A program made the translations under genes and the position numbers. The notes beneath the pieces were generated by a model that saw only the letters and a program-made list of their open reading frames with translations, ran no database searches and was not told the DNA's origin. A stretch of DNA of 50,287 nt from Pelagibacteraceae bacterium AG-390-M19 (lineage in GTDB: Bacteria; Pseudomonadota; Alphaproteobacteria; Pelagibacterales; Pelagibacteraceae): contig QCHC01000002.1 of the NCBI GenBank assembly GCA_003279765.1, forward strand, positions 1-50,287. The letters are read 5' to 3'. Below are positions 1-11,110 of the stretch, piece after piece (within the stretch, counting starts at the first letter, position 1; each line of letters opens with the position of its first letter).

Positions 1-2
1 AT

Positions 3-359
3 AGTGGTGACTTGGCAGTTATGTTTCCTGATGGGTATGTAAAAATTCAAGATAGATCTAAGGATATTATTATTTCAGGTGGAGAAAATATTTCATCAAT
101 AGAAATTGAGAATACATTATCTAAACATCCTTCAGTTTCAATAGCAGCCGTAGTTGCTAAACCAGATGAAAAATGGGGGGAGGTTCCTTGTGCTTTTATA
201 GAGATGGTTCAAGATAAGCCTGTTACTGAAAAAGAATTAATTGATTTCTGTAAAGAAACTTTAGCTGGATTTAAAGTTCCTAAAAAGGTTGTTTTTTGTG
301 AACTACCTAAGACATCAACTGGAAAAATACAGAAGTTTGAACTGAGAAAAAAAGTTTAG
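3..359 (+). CDS. AMP-binding acyl-CoA synthetase, C-terminal part (truncated by window start); possibly DmdB-like MMPA-CoA ligase
   Basis: Open frame from the window edge: SGDLAVMFPDGYVKIQDRSKDIIISGGENISSIEIE...PKTSTGKIQKFELRKKV, the typical C-terminus of ANL-family acyl-CoA ligases. The DmdB assignment rests only on proximity to dmdA. Confidence 0.85.
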   Translation, partial: SGDLAVMFPDGYVKIQDRSKDIIISGGENISSIEIENTLSKHPSVSIAAVVAKPDEKWGEVPCAFIEMVQDKPVTEKELIDFCKETLAGFKVPKKVVFCELPKTSTGKIQKFELRKKV

Positions 360-367
360 GAATTTAA

Positions 368-1144
368 TTGATATTTGAGATCGAAAATAAAAGTATTTTT
401 GCTTCAGACAACGGTAAAGGTATAGATAAAAACAAAGATACCATTGTTTTTCTTCATGGAAGTGGCTTATCACATATTGTTTGGTCATTGAGTGAGCAAT
501 TTTTTTCTAACAATAATTTCAATGTATTATCTATTGATTTACCAGGGCATGGAAATTCTGAAGGCCCATGTTTAAAAACTATTGAAGAAATAGCAGAGTG
601 GTTGGAACTTGTATTTGATACTTTAGGTCTTACAAGTTTAATTTTAGCTGGTCACTCACAGGGGTGTCTAGAAATACTTGAGTATTCTCATAGATACAAA
701 GAAAGATTAAAAAAATTAGTATTTATAGGTGGATCTAATAAAATGCCTGTTCATCCTGATTTGATTGAGCTTGCAGAAAACGGAGATTCTGATGCAGTAA
801 AATTAATGATGAAGTGGGGATATGAGGGTTCAAAAAAATTTATAGGTGGAAATCCAGTTGAAAGAATTATTCAATCCCCAAAAGATATAAGTGAAATACT
901 TGCTGTGGATCTTATAGCTTGTAATAATTATAAAAATGGATCAACTGCGGCTGGATCTATCGAAGTTCCATCAATGTTTGTTTTTGGTTCTTTAGACAAA
1001 ATGGTCAACTTAGATTCTGGAAAAAAATTTTCTCAATTGATCAAAAATCCAACAGTTCATGTAATTGAAGGATGTGGACATATGATTATGATTGAAAAAG
1101 CATTTGAAATGCGGGACAAGGTTTTAGAATTTTTAAATAAATGA
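368..1144 (+). CDS. alpha/beta hydrolase fold protein
   Basis: [17 protein letters not shown] nucleophile elbow, C-terminal [14 protein letters not shown] start; stop overlaps the next ATG (ATGA). Confidence 0.85.
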   Translation: MIFEIENKSIFASDNGKGIDKNKDTIVFLHGSGLSHIVWSLSEQFFSNNNFNVLSIDLPGHGNSEGPCLKTIEEIAEWLELVFDTLGLTSLILAGHSQGCLEILEYSHRYKERLKKLVFIGGSNKMPVHPDLIELAENGDSDAVKLMMKWGYEGSKKFIGGNPVERIIQSPKDISEILAVDLIACNNYKNGSTAAGSIEVPSMFVFGSLDKMVNLDSGKKFSQLIKNPTVHVIEGCGHMIMIEKAFEMRDKVLEFLNK

Positions 1145-2250
1145 AAAATTATTCAATAGCAAAATCTAGAAGACTTCGAGGTACACCTTATACTTCAAGA
1201 ATAGAAAAACAAGGTGTAACGGCTTATACAATCTATAATCATATGTTGCTACCGGCAGCGTTTGGATCTGTAGAAGATTCTTATCATCACTTAAAAGAGC
1301 ATGTTCAAATTTGGGATGTTGCCGCAGAAAGGCAGGTTGAAATTTCAGGAAAAGATTCAGCTAAATTAGTTCAATTAATGACTTGTAGAGATTTATCTAA
1401 ATCTAAAGATGGTAGATGTTATTATTGTCCAATAATAGATGACCAGGCCGGATTAATTAATGACCCTGTGGTGTTGAGATTAAATCAGGAGAAGTGGTGG
1501 ATATCTATTGCAGACTCTGATGTAATTTTATTTGCAAAAGGATTAGCAATTGGAAATAAATTTGATGTTAAAATCTTTGAACCAAATGTAGACATTATGG
1601 CTGTTCAAGGCCCAAAATCATTTAAGTTAATGGAAAAAGTATTTGGTGAAAAAATTACTAAATTAAAATTTTTTGGATTTGATTATTTTAATTTTGAAGG
1701 AGTTGATCATTTAATTGCACAATCAGGTTGGTCTAAGCAAGGTGGTTATGAAATTTATGTTCAAAATACTGAATCTGGTCAAAAGTTATATGATCATTTA
1801 TTTGAAGTTGGTAAAGAATTTAATGTTAAACCTGGTTGCCCTAATTTAATTGAGAGAATTGAAAGTGCACTTTTATCATTTGGAAACGATATGGATAACA
1901 ATGATAACCCGTTTGAGTGTGGTTTCGATAAGTATGTTAATTTAGATAGTGATGTAAAATTTTTGGGTAAGGAGAAATTAATAAAAATAAAAGAAGACGG
2001 AATTACCAAAAAGTTAATGGGTATCAAAATTGATATAAATGAAATTAATGTAACTGGCTCTCTAGATTTGACAGATGATAAAAACAACGTAATTGGAGAA
2101 TTAAGATCTGCCTGCTATTCACCTCACTTCAAAAAAGTAATTGGTATAGCTATGATGCAAAAAGAATACTGGAATCCTGAGCAAAATATAAAAGTTGTTG
2201 TAAATGGACATAATTGCGTTGGAAAAGTTTGCGATTTACCTTTCATTTAG
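1141..2250 (+). CDS. dmdA: dimethylsulfoniopropionate demethylase (GcvT/aminomethyltransferase family)
   Basis: 369-aa GcvT-fold protein ([23 protein letters not shown]...) without obvious glycine-cleavage neighbours; length and sequence style match SAR11 DmdA as recalled. Confidence 0.8.
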   Translation: MKNYSIAKSRRLRGTPYTSRIEKQGVTAYTIYNHMLLPAAFGSVEDSYHHLKEHVQIWDVAAERQVEISGKDSAKLVQLMTCRDLSKSKDGRCYYCPIIDDQAGLINDPVVLRLNQEKWWISIADSDVILFAKGLAIGNKFDVKIFEPNVDIMAVQGPKSFKLMEKVFGEKITKLKFFGFDYFNFEGVDHLIAQSGWSKQGGYEIYVQNTESGQKLYDHLFEVGKEFNVKPGCPNLIERIESALLSFGNDMDNNDNPFECGFDKYVNLDSDVKFLGKEKLIKIKEDGITKKLMGIKIDINEINVTGSLDLTDDKNNVIGELRSACYSPHFKKVIGIAMMQKEYWNPEQNIKVVVNGHNCVGKVCDLPFI

Positions 2251-2265
2251 TATAACAACCTCATC

Positions 2266-3273
2266 ATGAATATAGCTATAGTCGGAGCCACAGGCAATGT
2301 TGGAAGAAAAGTACTAGAAGTGCTTGAGAGGAAAAATTTGCCTATTTCGGAAGTTTATTTAGTTGCATCTGCAAGAAGTGCTGGTTTAAAAATTAATTTT
2401 AAAGGTAAAGACATAGAAGTTGAAAATTTAGAGACTTTTGATTTTTCAAAAGCAAAAATTACTTTTTTTGCAGCAGGTGGAAAAATTTCAGAAGCTTATG
2501 CCTCTAAAGCAGCAAATCACAGCATTGTAATAGACAATTCTAGTTTTTATAGAATGGATCCTGATGTTCCTTTAATTGTACCTCAAGTAAATGCTGATGA
2601 ATTAAAAAATATAAAAAAAAATATTATTGCTAACCCTAACTGCTCAACTGCACAATTAGTTTTACCACTAAAACCAATTCATGAATTATTTAAAATAAAA
2701 AGAGTTGTTGTAGCTACTTATCAATCTGTATCTGGTGGAGGTAAAGCACCAATGGACGAATTAGTTGAACAGACAAAACTAGCATTAGAAAACAAAAAAA
2801 TTGAGTCAAAAAATTTTACAAAACAAATTTCATTTAATTTAATTCCACATATCGATGTTTTTGCTGATGATGGATATACAAAAGAGGAATTAAAAATGAC
2901 TAATGAGACTAAAAAAATTTTAGATCAAAATATTGAACTATCAGCAACTTGTGTAAGAGTACCTGTTTTAGTTTCTCATTCTGAAGCTGTAAATTTAGAA
3001 TTAGAAAAAGAATTTACAATTGATCAAATTAAAGAATGTCTGGAAAAAATGGAAGGTTGCAAAGTTATTGATGAGAGAAAAGATGGAGGATATTCAACTC
3101 CACTTGAAGCGACAGGAAAAGATGAGACATTTATTTCTAGAATTAGAGAGGATAAGACTAAAAAGAATTGTTTAAATATGTGGATTGTATCAGATAACTT
3201 ACTTAGAGGTGCAGCCTTAAATGCAGTTGAAATTGCGGAGACATTAATAAAAAATAATTTTTATGGAAAGTAA
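2266..3273 (+). CDS. asd: aspartate-semialdehyde dehydrogenase
   Basis: MNIAIVGATGNVGRKVLEVL, NPNCSTAQLVLPLKPIH active-site region, SVSGGGKAPMDE. Confidence 0.93.
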   Translation: MNIAIVGATGNVGRKVLEVLERKNLPISEVYLVASARSAGLKINFKGKDIEVENLETFDFSKAKITFFAAGGKISEAYASKAANHSIVIDNSSFYRMDPDVPLIVPQVNADELKNIKKNIIANPNCSTAQLVLPLKPIHELFKIKRVVVATYQSVSGGGKAPMDELVEQTKLALENKKIESKNFTKQISFNLIPHIDVFADDGYTKEELKMTNETKKILDQNIELSATCVRVPVLVSHSEAVNLELEKEFTIDQIKECLEKMEGCKVIDERKDGGYSTPLEATGKDETFISRIREDKTKKNCLNMWIVSDNLLRGAALNAVEIAETLIKNNFYGK

Positions 3274-3646
3274 AAGACCTCTTTCTCCTCATATACAAAT
3301 TTATAGATGGCACATATCATCACTTGTATCTATTTCACATAGAATTACTGGAATAATTAATATTATAGCAATAACTTTAGTTTGTGTCTGGGCCTCTTGG
3401 TTAGTTTTAGGAGAACCTAAATATGATTTGATAAATCTTTTTTTGAATTCGTTTCTTGGAAAATTTGTTGCAATAGGATTAGCTTGGTCTTTTAGTTTTC
3501 AAATTCTCAGTGAAATTAGACATTTAATTATGGATATGGGTCATGGCTACGAACTAAAGACTACTCGTATCACAGGTTTGATGGTGATCTTTGGTTCATT
3601 AATTTTAACAATTTTATTTTACTTAATTGGAAAAAATTTTTTTTAA
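3263..3646 (+). CDS. sdhC: succinate dehydrogenase cytochrome b556 subunit
   Basis: RPLSPHIQIYRWHISSLVSISHRITGI, then HLIMDMGHG; directly upstream of sdhDAB. Confidence 0.92.
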   Translation: MESKRPLSPHIQIYRWHISSLVSISHRITGIINIIAITLVCVWASWLVLGEPKYDLINLFLNSFLGKFVAIGLAWSFSFQILSEIRHLIMDMGHGYELKTTRITGLMVIFGSLILTILFYLIGKNFF

Positions 3647-3647
3647 T

Positions 3648-3974
3648 ATGAATTTAGCTACAAAAAAATGGGTATTTTTAAAATTATCATCAATAATTTT
3701 AGTCCCATTAATGTTTTGGTTTATAATTAATTTCATATCAATTTATGATGGAGATTATTCTGAAGTAGTTAGTTTTTTTTCAAATAAAACAAATAAGTTT
3801 ATATTTAGTATATTTTTAATTTTTGCTTATTTTTTTTCTGCTTTAAGTATTAGTGAGGTTTTTGAGGACTATATTTCCAACGAAAAAACCAAATATGTCG
3901 CAAACAGACTTCTCTATATTTCTGCTATATTCATACCATTATTAACAATAATAATTTTACTTAATCTAAAATAA
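3648..3974 (+). CDS. sdhD: succinate dehydrogenase membrane anchor subunit (start probably ATG 3648 rather than 3627)
   Basis: Small three-TM protein between sdhC and sdhA; ATG 3648 just after the sdhC stop gives [13 protein letters not shown]. Confidence 0.8.
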   Translation: MNLATKKWVFLKLSSIILVPLMFWFIINFISIYDGDYSEVVSFFSNKTNKFIFSIFLIFAYFFSALSISEVFEDYISNEKTKYVANRLLYISAIFIPLLTIIILLNLK

Positions 3975-5749
3975 TGAGCACTTATAATATTATAGATCAT
4001 GAATATGATGTAGTTGTCTTAGGAGCTGGGGGATCTGGCTTGAGAGCTGCTGTTGGATTGAGTGAAGCTGGATTGAAAACAGCCTGTATTTCAAAAGTAT
4101 TTCCAACTAGAAGTCACACATCTGCTGCACAAGGAGGTATCTCAGCTGCGCTTGGAAACATGGGAGAAGATGACTGGAGATGGCACATGTATGATACGGT
4201 CAAAGGTGCAGATTGGTTAGGAGATCAAGATAGTATTGAATATTTATGTAAAGAAGCTCCAAAAGCAGTTTTAGAATTAGAAAAATATGGAGTTCCATTT
4301 AGTAGAACTGAAGAAGGAAAAATCTATCAAAGACCTTTTGGTGGAATGACAAAAAATTATGGAAACGGAATTGTACAAAGAACATGTGCTGCTGCAGATA
4401 GAACTGGTCATGCAATTCTTCATACACTTTATGGACAGGCCTTAAAACATAACACTGAATTTTTTATTGAATATTTTGCATTAGATCTTTTAATGAAAGA
4501 TGGAGCGTGTAAGGGATTAATTGCTTGGAATTTAAATGATGGAACAATCCATAGATTCAGAGCACATACTGTAATTATAGCAACTGGTGGATATGGGAAG
4601 GTTTATTATTCAGCTACTTCTGCACATACTTGTACAGGAGATGGAAATGCAATGGTTTTAAGAGCTGGATTACCCCTTCAAGATATGGAGTTTGTTCAAT
4701 TTCATCCAACAGGAATATATGGTCATGGTACATTAATAACAGAGGGTGCTCGAGGAGAGGGTGGTTATCTAACAAACTCTAAGGGTGAAAGATTTATGGA
4801 AAGATATGCTCCAAATGCAAAAGATCTAGCATCAAGAGATGTTGTTAGTAGATCAATGTCTATTGAAATAAATGAGGGAAGAGGTGTTGGAAAAGATCAA
4901 GATCATGTTAATTTAAACTTAAGTCATTTAGATAAAGATATTATTGAAAGTAGACTTCCAGGAATTACTGATGCTGCAAGATTGTTTGCAAATGTAGATG
5001 TAACTAAAGAGCCTATACCAGTTGTACCAACAGTTCATTATAATATGGGAGGAATTCCAACAAATTATAAAGCTGAAGTTTTAACTGTTAATGGTTCAGA
5101 AAAAACGGTTCCAGGTCTGATGGCTATAGGAGAAGCAGCATGTGTTTCTGTTCATGGTGCAAATAGACTTGGTTCTAATTCACTAATTGATTTAGTAGTA
5201 TTTGGAAGAGCAGCAGCAAAAAGAGCGGCAGAATTAGTTAAACCTGGAACTCCTCATGAAGAAATACCAGAGTCTGAGACACAAAAATGTTTAGATAGAT
5301 TTGATAAGTTAAGAAATGCAGAAGGAAGTAATAGTACTGCAGAGCTTAGACTTTCAATGCAAAAAACAATGCAATCTAAATGTGCAGTATTTAGAACAGA
5401 AAAAAATTTAAAAGAAGGTGTTGACGATATTAGAAAAACTTATGATGGAATGGACTCTATTTCTGTTAAAGATAGATCTTTAGTGTTTAATACCGATTTA
5501 GTTGAAACTTTAGAATTTGATAATTTAATTAGACAAGCAGTAACGACAGTAGAATCTGCATATCACAGAAAAGAAAGCAGAGGAGCGCATGCAAGAGACG
5601 ATTATCCAAAAAGAGATGATGAAAAGTTTATGCAACATACCCTTGCTTGGTGCGATGGAAAAAATACAAAAATTAGTTACAGACCAGTTCACAAGTCAAC
5701 TTTGACCAATGATGTTCAATATTTTCCACCACAAGAGCGGGTATACTAA
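3974..5749 (+). CDS. sdhA: succinate dehydrogenase flavoprotein subunit
   Basis: [19 protein letters not shown] motif, [38 protein letters not shown]. Confidence 0.97.
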   Translation: MSTYNIIDHEYDVVVLGAGGSGLRAAVGLSEAGLKTACISKVFPTRSHTSAAQGGISAALGNMGEDDWRWHMYDTVKGADWLGDQDSIEYLCKEAPKAVLELEKYGVPFSRTEEGKIYQRPFGGMTKNYGNGIVQRTCAAADRTGHAILHTLYGQALKHNTEFFIEYFALDLLMKDGACKGLIAWNLNDGTIHRFRAHTVIIATGGYGKVYYSATSAHTCTGDGNAMVLRAGLPLQDMEFVQFHPTGIYGHGTLITEGARGEGGYLTNSKGERFMERYAPNAKDLASRDVVSRSMSIEINEGRGVGKDQDHVNLNLSHLDKDIIESRLPGITDAARLFANVDVTKEPIPVVPTVHYNMGGIPTNYKAEVLTVNGSEKTVPGLMAIGEAACVSVHGANRLGSNSLIDLVVFGRAAAKRAAELVKPGTPHEEIPESETQKCLDRFDKLRNAEGSNSTAELRLSMQKTMQSKCAVFRTEKNLKEGVDDIRKTYDGMDSISVKDRSLVFNTDLVETLEFDNLIRQAVTTVESAYHRKESRGAHARDDYPKRDDEKFMQHTLAWCDGKNTKISYRPVHKSTLTNDVQYFPPQERVY

Positions 5750-6528
5750 TGGCGCAATTGAATTTACCAAAAAATTCTGAAGTCAAAAAAGGTAAATATT
5801 TTAAAGATAAAACAGGTTCTAAAAATCTTAGAAAAGTAAATGTTTATAGATGGGATCCCTCCACTGAAGAAAATCCAAGAATTGATACTTATGAAGTTGA
5901 TATGGATAACTGTCCTTCAAAAGTTTTGGATATTTTAAATAAAATTAAAAACGAAATTGATCCAACATTAGCTTATAGAAGATCTTGTGCTCATGGAGTT
6001 TGTGGTTCTTGTGCTATGAACATGGGTGGCAAAAATGGTTTAGCATGCACAACTCCACATTCAGAAATTGATGGAGATATAGACATATATCCGCTTCCAC
6101 ACTTGAAAGTTAAAAGAGATTTAATTGGTGATTTAGACGGTTTGTATAAACAGTATCAATCTATTGAACCTTGGCTAAAAAATAATTCCAAAAAAGAAAC
6201 AACAGAAATTTATCAATCCCAAGAAGATAGAGCAAAACTTGATGGCGCTTATGAATGTATTATGTGTGCATGTTGTTCAACATCTTGTCCAAGTTATTGG
6301 TGGAATGGAGATAAATATTTAGGTCCAGCAGTCCTTCTACAAGCATACCGATGGATCGTTGATAGTAGAGATGACGAAAGAAAAGCAAGATTAAAAAAAG
6401 TTGCTGATGAATTAAAACTTTACAGATGTCACACTATTTTAAATTGTACAAATGCTTGTCCTAAAGGCCTAAATCCAGCAAAAGCAATTGCAGAAATTAA
6501 AAAAATGTTAGCTACGGCCAATGTTTAA
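5749..6528 (+). CDS. sdhB: succinate dehydrogenase iron-sulfur subunit
   Basis: [18 protein letters not shown] and [17 protein letters not shown] Fe-S motifs. Confidence 0.97.
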   Translation: MAQLNLPKNSEVKKGKYFKDKTGSKNLRKVNVYRWDPSTEENPRIDTYEVDMDNCPSKVLDILNKIKNEIDPTLAYRRSCAHGVCGSCAMNMGGKNGLACTTPHSEIDGDIDIYPLPHLKVKRDLIGDLDGLYKQYQSIEPWLKNNSKKETTEIYQSQEDRAKLDGAYECIMCACCSTSCPSYWWNGDKYLGPAVLLQAYRWIVDSRDDERKARLKKVADELKLYRCHTILNCTNACPKGLNPAKAIAEIKKMLATANV

Positions 6529-6567
6529 ATAGACTATTAAGTTTTTTTGATTTAAAAGACCGTATTC

Positions 6568-8061
6568 ATGAAATTAATAGAGCACTTTGTTAATGGAAAA
6601 ATAATTCCAGGTTCATCTGACAGAAAAGGAAAAGTATTTAATCCTGCAACTGGAGAACAGGAATCCGAGGTAAGACTTGCAAGTAAATCTGATTTAGATC
6701 AAGCTGTAGAGGCAGCCAAAAAAGCATTTGAAACTTGGTCTGCAAAACCTCCTCTACAAAGAGCAAGAATAATATTTAAATTTAAAGAATTAATAGAAAA
6801 AAACTCTGATGAGTTAACAAAGCTAATAGTATCAGAACACGGAAAAGTTTTTGAGGATGCTAGAGGATCTTTAACAAGAGGGCTTGAAGTAGTAGAGTTT
6901 GCTTGTGGAATTCCTCATTTGTTAAAAGGCGAATATTCAGAGAACGTTGGTACAAATGTTGACAGTTGGTCAATGAGACAACCTTTAGGAGTAGTAGCTG
7001 GAATTACTCCATTTAATTTTCCAGCAATGGTACCTATGTGGATGTTTCCAATAGCAATTGCTTGCGGAAATACATTTATATTAAAACCTTCAGAAAAAGA
7101 TCCTTCATGTCCAATTAGATTAGCTGAGTTACTGAGTGAAGCTGGATTACCTGAGGGCGTATTAAATGTAGTTAATGGCGATAAAGAAGCTGTTGATGCA
7201 ATTTTAGAAAATAAAGATATTAAAGCTGTAAGCTTTGTTGGATCTACTCCAATTGCAAAATATATTTACGAAAATTCAGCTAAAAATGAAAAAAGAGTAC
7301 AAGCACTTGGAGGAGCAAAAAATCATTTAGTGGTTATGCCAGATTGTGATTTGGATGGTGCAGTAAATGGCTTAATGGGTGCAGCTTATGGATCTGCAGG
7401 TGAAAGATGTATGGCTCAATCCGTTGCTGTAGCTGTAGGAGATATTGGTGATGAACTGGTTTCAAGACTTTCTAAAAAAGCAGAAGCCTTAAAAGTAGGA
7501 CCTGGTATGGATAAAACTTCAGAGATGGGACCTCTAGTTACAAAAGAGCATTTAGAAAAAGTAAAAAGTTATGTTGATTTAGGAGTTGAAGAGGGAGCAA
7601 AATTAGTTGTTGATGGAAGAAACTTAAAGCTCCAAGGTTATGAAAATGGATTTTATATTGGTGGCTGTTTATTTGATCACGTTAATAAAGACATGAGAAT
7701 TTATAAAGAAGAAATTTTTGGTCCCGTTCTATCTGTAGTTAGGGTTAAAACTTTTGAAGAAGCTGCAAAACTAATCAATGATCATGAATATGGAAACGGA
7801 GTAAGCATTTATACTAGAGATGGTGATGCAGGCAGAACATTTGCTAGTAAAATTCAAGTAGGAATGGTTGGTATTAATGTTCCAATCCCAGTTCCTATGG
7901 CCTTTCATAGTTTTGGTGGTTGGAAAAGATCATTATTTGGAGATAGCGGCATGCATGGGATGGAAGGAATAAAATTCTATACTAAACTTAAAACAGTAAC
8001 ATCACGATGGCCTTCAGGTGTGCGTACAAACGCAGAATTTGTAATGCCAACAATGAAATAA
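6568..8061 (+). CDS. mmsA: methylmalonate-semialdehyde dehydrogenase (CoA-acylating)
   Basis: ALDH family; SWSMRQPLGVVAGITPFNFPAMVPMWMFPIAIACGNTF; catalytic GERCMAQS. Confidence 0.88.
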   Translation: MKLIEHFVNGKIIPGSSDRKGKVFNPATGEQESEVRLASKSDLDQAVEAAKKAFETWSAKPPLQRARIIFKFKELIEKNSDELTKLIVSEHGKVFEDARGSLTRGLEVVEFACGIPHLLKGEYSENVGTNVDSWSMRQPLGVVAGITPFNFPAMVPMWMFPIAIACGNTFILKPSEKDPSCPIRLAELLSEAGLPEGVLNVVNGDKEAVDAILENKDIKAVSFVGSTPIAKYIYENSAKNEKRVQALGGAKNHLVVMPDCDLDGAVNGLMGAAYGSAGERCMAQSVAVAVGDIGDELVSRLSKKAEALKVGPGMDKTSEMGPLVTKEHLEKVKSYVDLGVEEGAKLVVDGRNLKLQGYENGFYIGGCLFDHVNKDMRIYKEEIFGPVLSVVRVKTFEEAAKLINDHEYGNGVSIYTRDGDAGRTFASKIQVGMVGINVPIPVPMAFHSFGGWKRSLFGDSGMHGMEGIKFYTKLKTVTSRWPSGVRTNAEFVMPTMK

Positions 8062-8072
8062 GAGGAAAATAA

Positions 8073-9035
<963 letters not shown>

Positions 9036-9037
9036 TA

Positions 9038-10198
9038 ATGAATATTCACGAGCACCAAGCAAAAGAAATTTTAAAGAAATATGGAGCAATAGTTCCTGCA
9101 GGAGTTTTTTCAACAAATGTTGACGACTTGATTGAAAAAGCAAAAAATTTAAAAACTGAAAAGTATGTTTTAAAGGCTCAAATTCACGCTGGTGGTAGAG
9201 GTAAAGCGGGAGGAGTTAAAATTCTAAATACACTTGAAGAATTAAAAAATTCGGCAAATGAACTGCTTGGTAAAACACTGGTAACTCATCAAACTGGACC
9301 AGAGGGCAGAGAAGTTAAGCGATTATACGTTGAAGAATCCTCTAATATAGAAAAAGAATTCTATTTATCATGTTTAGTTGATAGAGCGAGTTCAAAGATT
9401 GCATTTATTTCAAGTGATCAAGGTGGAATGGATATTGAAGAAGTAGCAAGTTCAAATCCAGAAAAAATTATTACAACTAAAGTTGATATAGCTGAAGAAA
9501 TATCAGACTCAGATTGTGAGTCAGTAATTAAAATTTTTGATTTAAACAGTGATGCTAAAGATCAAGCAATTTCACTAATTAAATCAATTTATAAAATGTT
9601 TATTAGTACAGATGCAAATATGGTTGAGGTAAATCCTTTAATTTTAACAAAAGAGGGAAAGATCGTTTGTTTAGATGCAAAAGTTAATTTCGATTCAAAT
9701 GCATTATTTAGACATCCTGAAATTCAAGAATTAAGAGATTTAAATGAAGAGGATCCAACTGAGATTGAAGCTAGCAAACATGATTTAGCTTATATCAAGT
9801 TAGATGGAAGTATTGGATGTATGGTTAATGGTGCAGGGCTAGCAATGGCAACTATGGATATCATTAAATTATATGGTAAAGAACCAGCTAATTTCTTAGA
9901 TGTTGGGGGTGGAGCTTCAAAAGAAAAAGTTTCTGCAGCATTTAAAATTATTCTTTCAGACAAAAATGTTAAGGGAATTTTAATAAATATTTTTGGGGGA
10001 ATAATGAGATGTGATGTACTCGCACAAGGGGTTGTGGATGCTGCAAAAGAAATAAATATTAGTGTACCTTTGGTAGTTCGTCTTGCAGGAACAAATTTTA
10101 AAGAGGGAAAAGAAATTTTAGATAATTCAGGTTTAAAATTAATCTCAGCCGAAAATTTAGATGATGCTGCTAAAAAAATTGTAGAGGCAATTAAATAA
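9038..10198 (+). CDS. sucC: succinyl-CoA synthetase beta subunit
   Basis: MNIHEHQAKEILKKYGA, QIHAGGRGKAGGVK, NIFGGIMRCDVLAQGVV. Confidence 0.96.
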   Translation: MNIHEHQAKEILKKYGAIVPAGVFSTNVDDLIEKAKNLKTEKYVLKAQIHAGGRGKAGGVKILNTLEELKNSANELLGKTLVTHQTGPEGREVKRLYVEESSNIEKEFYLSCLVDRASSKIAFISSDQGGMDIEEVASSNPEKIITTKVDIAEEISDSDCESVIKIFDLNSDAKDQAISLIKSIYKMFISTDANMVEVNPLILTKEGKIVCLDAKVNFDSNALFRHPEIQELRDLNEEDPTEIEASKHDLAYIKLDGSIGCMVNGAGLAMATMDIIKLYGKEPANFLDVGGGASKEKVSAAFKIILSDKNVKGILINIFGGIMRCDVLAQGVVDAAKEINISVPLVVRLAGTNFKEGKEILDNSGLKLISAENLDDAAKKIVEAIK

Positions 10199-11074
10199 AT
10201 GTCAGTATTAGTTAATAAAAAAACAAAAGTAATCTGTCAGGGTTTTACGGGTGCGCATGGAACTTTCCATTCAGAGCAAGCAATAAAATATGGAACAAAT
10301 TTAGTAGGAGGTGTTACTCCTAAAAAGGGAGGTCAAAAGCATTTAGATAGACCTGTATTTAATTCTGTATCTGAAGCCAAAGATGCCGTTGGGGCAGACG
10401 CCACTATGATTTATGTGCCTGCAAAATTTGCCGCTGCAGCAATTATAGAAGCTATTGATGCTTCTGTTAAATTAATTGTTTGTATTACTGAAGGAATTCC
10501 AATTCAAGACATGCTTAAGGTTAGAAAAAAATTAGATGGATCTAATAGCCGACTTATAGGTCCAAATTGTCCAGGAATTATAACTCCAGACGAATGTAAA
10601 ATTGGAATTATGCCCGGTAATATTCACAAAAGAGGTTCAGTTGGTATTGTATCAAGATCTGGAACTTTAACGTATGAAGCAGTTGCTCAAACAACTGAAA
10701 ATGGATTAGGGCAGTCAACTTGCATTGGAATTGGAGGTGATCCAATCAATGGTACAAATTTTATAGATTGTTTAGATCTGTTTTTAAATGATGAAGAGAC
10801 ACAATCAATTCTAATGATTGGAGAAATAGGAGGCTCTGCAGAGGAAGAAGCGGCAGAATTTTTGAAAAACCATAAGATTAAAAAACCAACAGTAGGATTT
10901 ATAGCAGGAATTACTGCACCACCTGGAAGAAGAATGGGGCATGCAGGTGCAATTATTTCTGGAGGCAAAGGTGGTGCTGAGGATAAAATAAAAAAAATGG
11001 AAGAATGTGGAATTACAGTCGCAAAATCACCATCAATAATAGGTAAAACTTTATTTGATAAACTGTCTAATTGA
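10199..11074 (+). CDS. sucD: succinyl-CoA synthetase alpha subunit
   Basis: [50 protein letters not shown]. Confidence 0.96.
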   Translation: MSVLVNKKTKVICQGFTGAHGTFHSEQAIKYGTNLVGGVTPKKGGQKHLDRPVFNSVSEAKDAVGADATMIYVPAKFAAAAIIEAIDASVKLIVCITEGIPIQDMLKVRKKLDGSNSRLIGPNCPGIITPDECKIGIMPGNIHKRGSVGIVSRSGTLTYEAVAQTTENGLGQSTCIGIGGDPINGTNFIDCLDLFLNDEETQSILMIGEIGGSAEEEAAEFLKNHKIKKPTVGFIAGITAPPGRRMGHAGAIISGGKGGAEDKIKKMEECGITVAKSPSIIGKTLFDKLSN

Positions 11075-11110
11075 AAATTATTTTTTAGAGGGATATATTA
11101 AATAAAAAAG

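Noticed and set aside
1794-2087. 97-aa antisense ORF inside dmdA
   Set aside because: Shadow ORF opposite a well-supported conserved gene.
10687-10968. Antisense ORF in sucD (and similar at 8876-9058 in mdh, 14026-14352 in sucB, 16202-16435 in lpd)
   Set aside because: Opposite conserved coding sequence; Ser/Pro- or Phe-rich shadow translations with no protein-like motifs.
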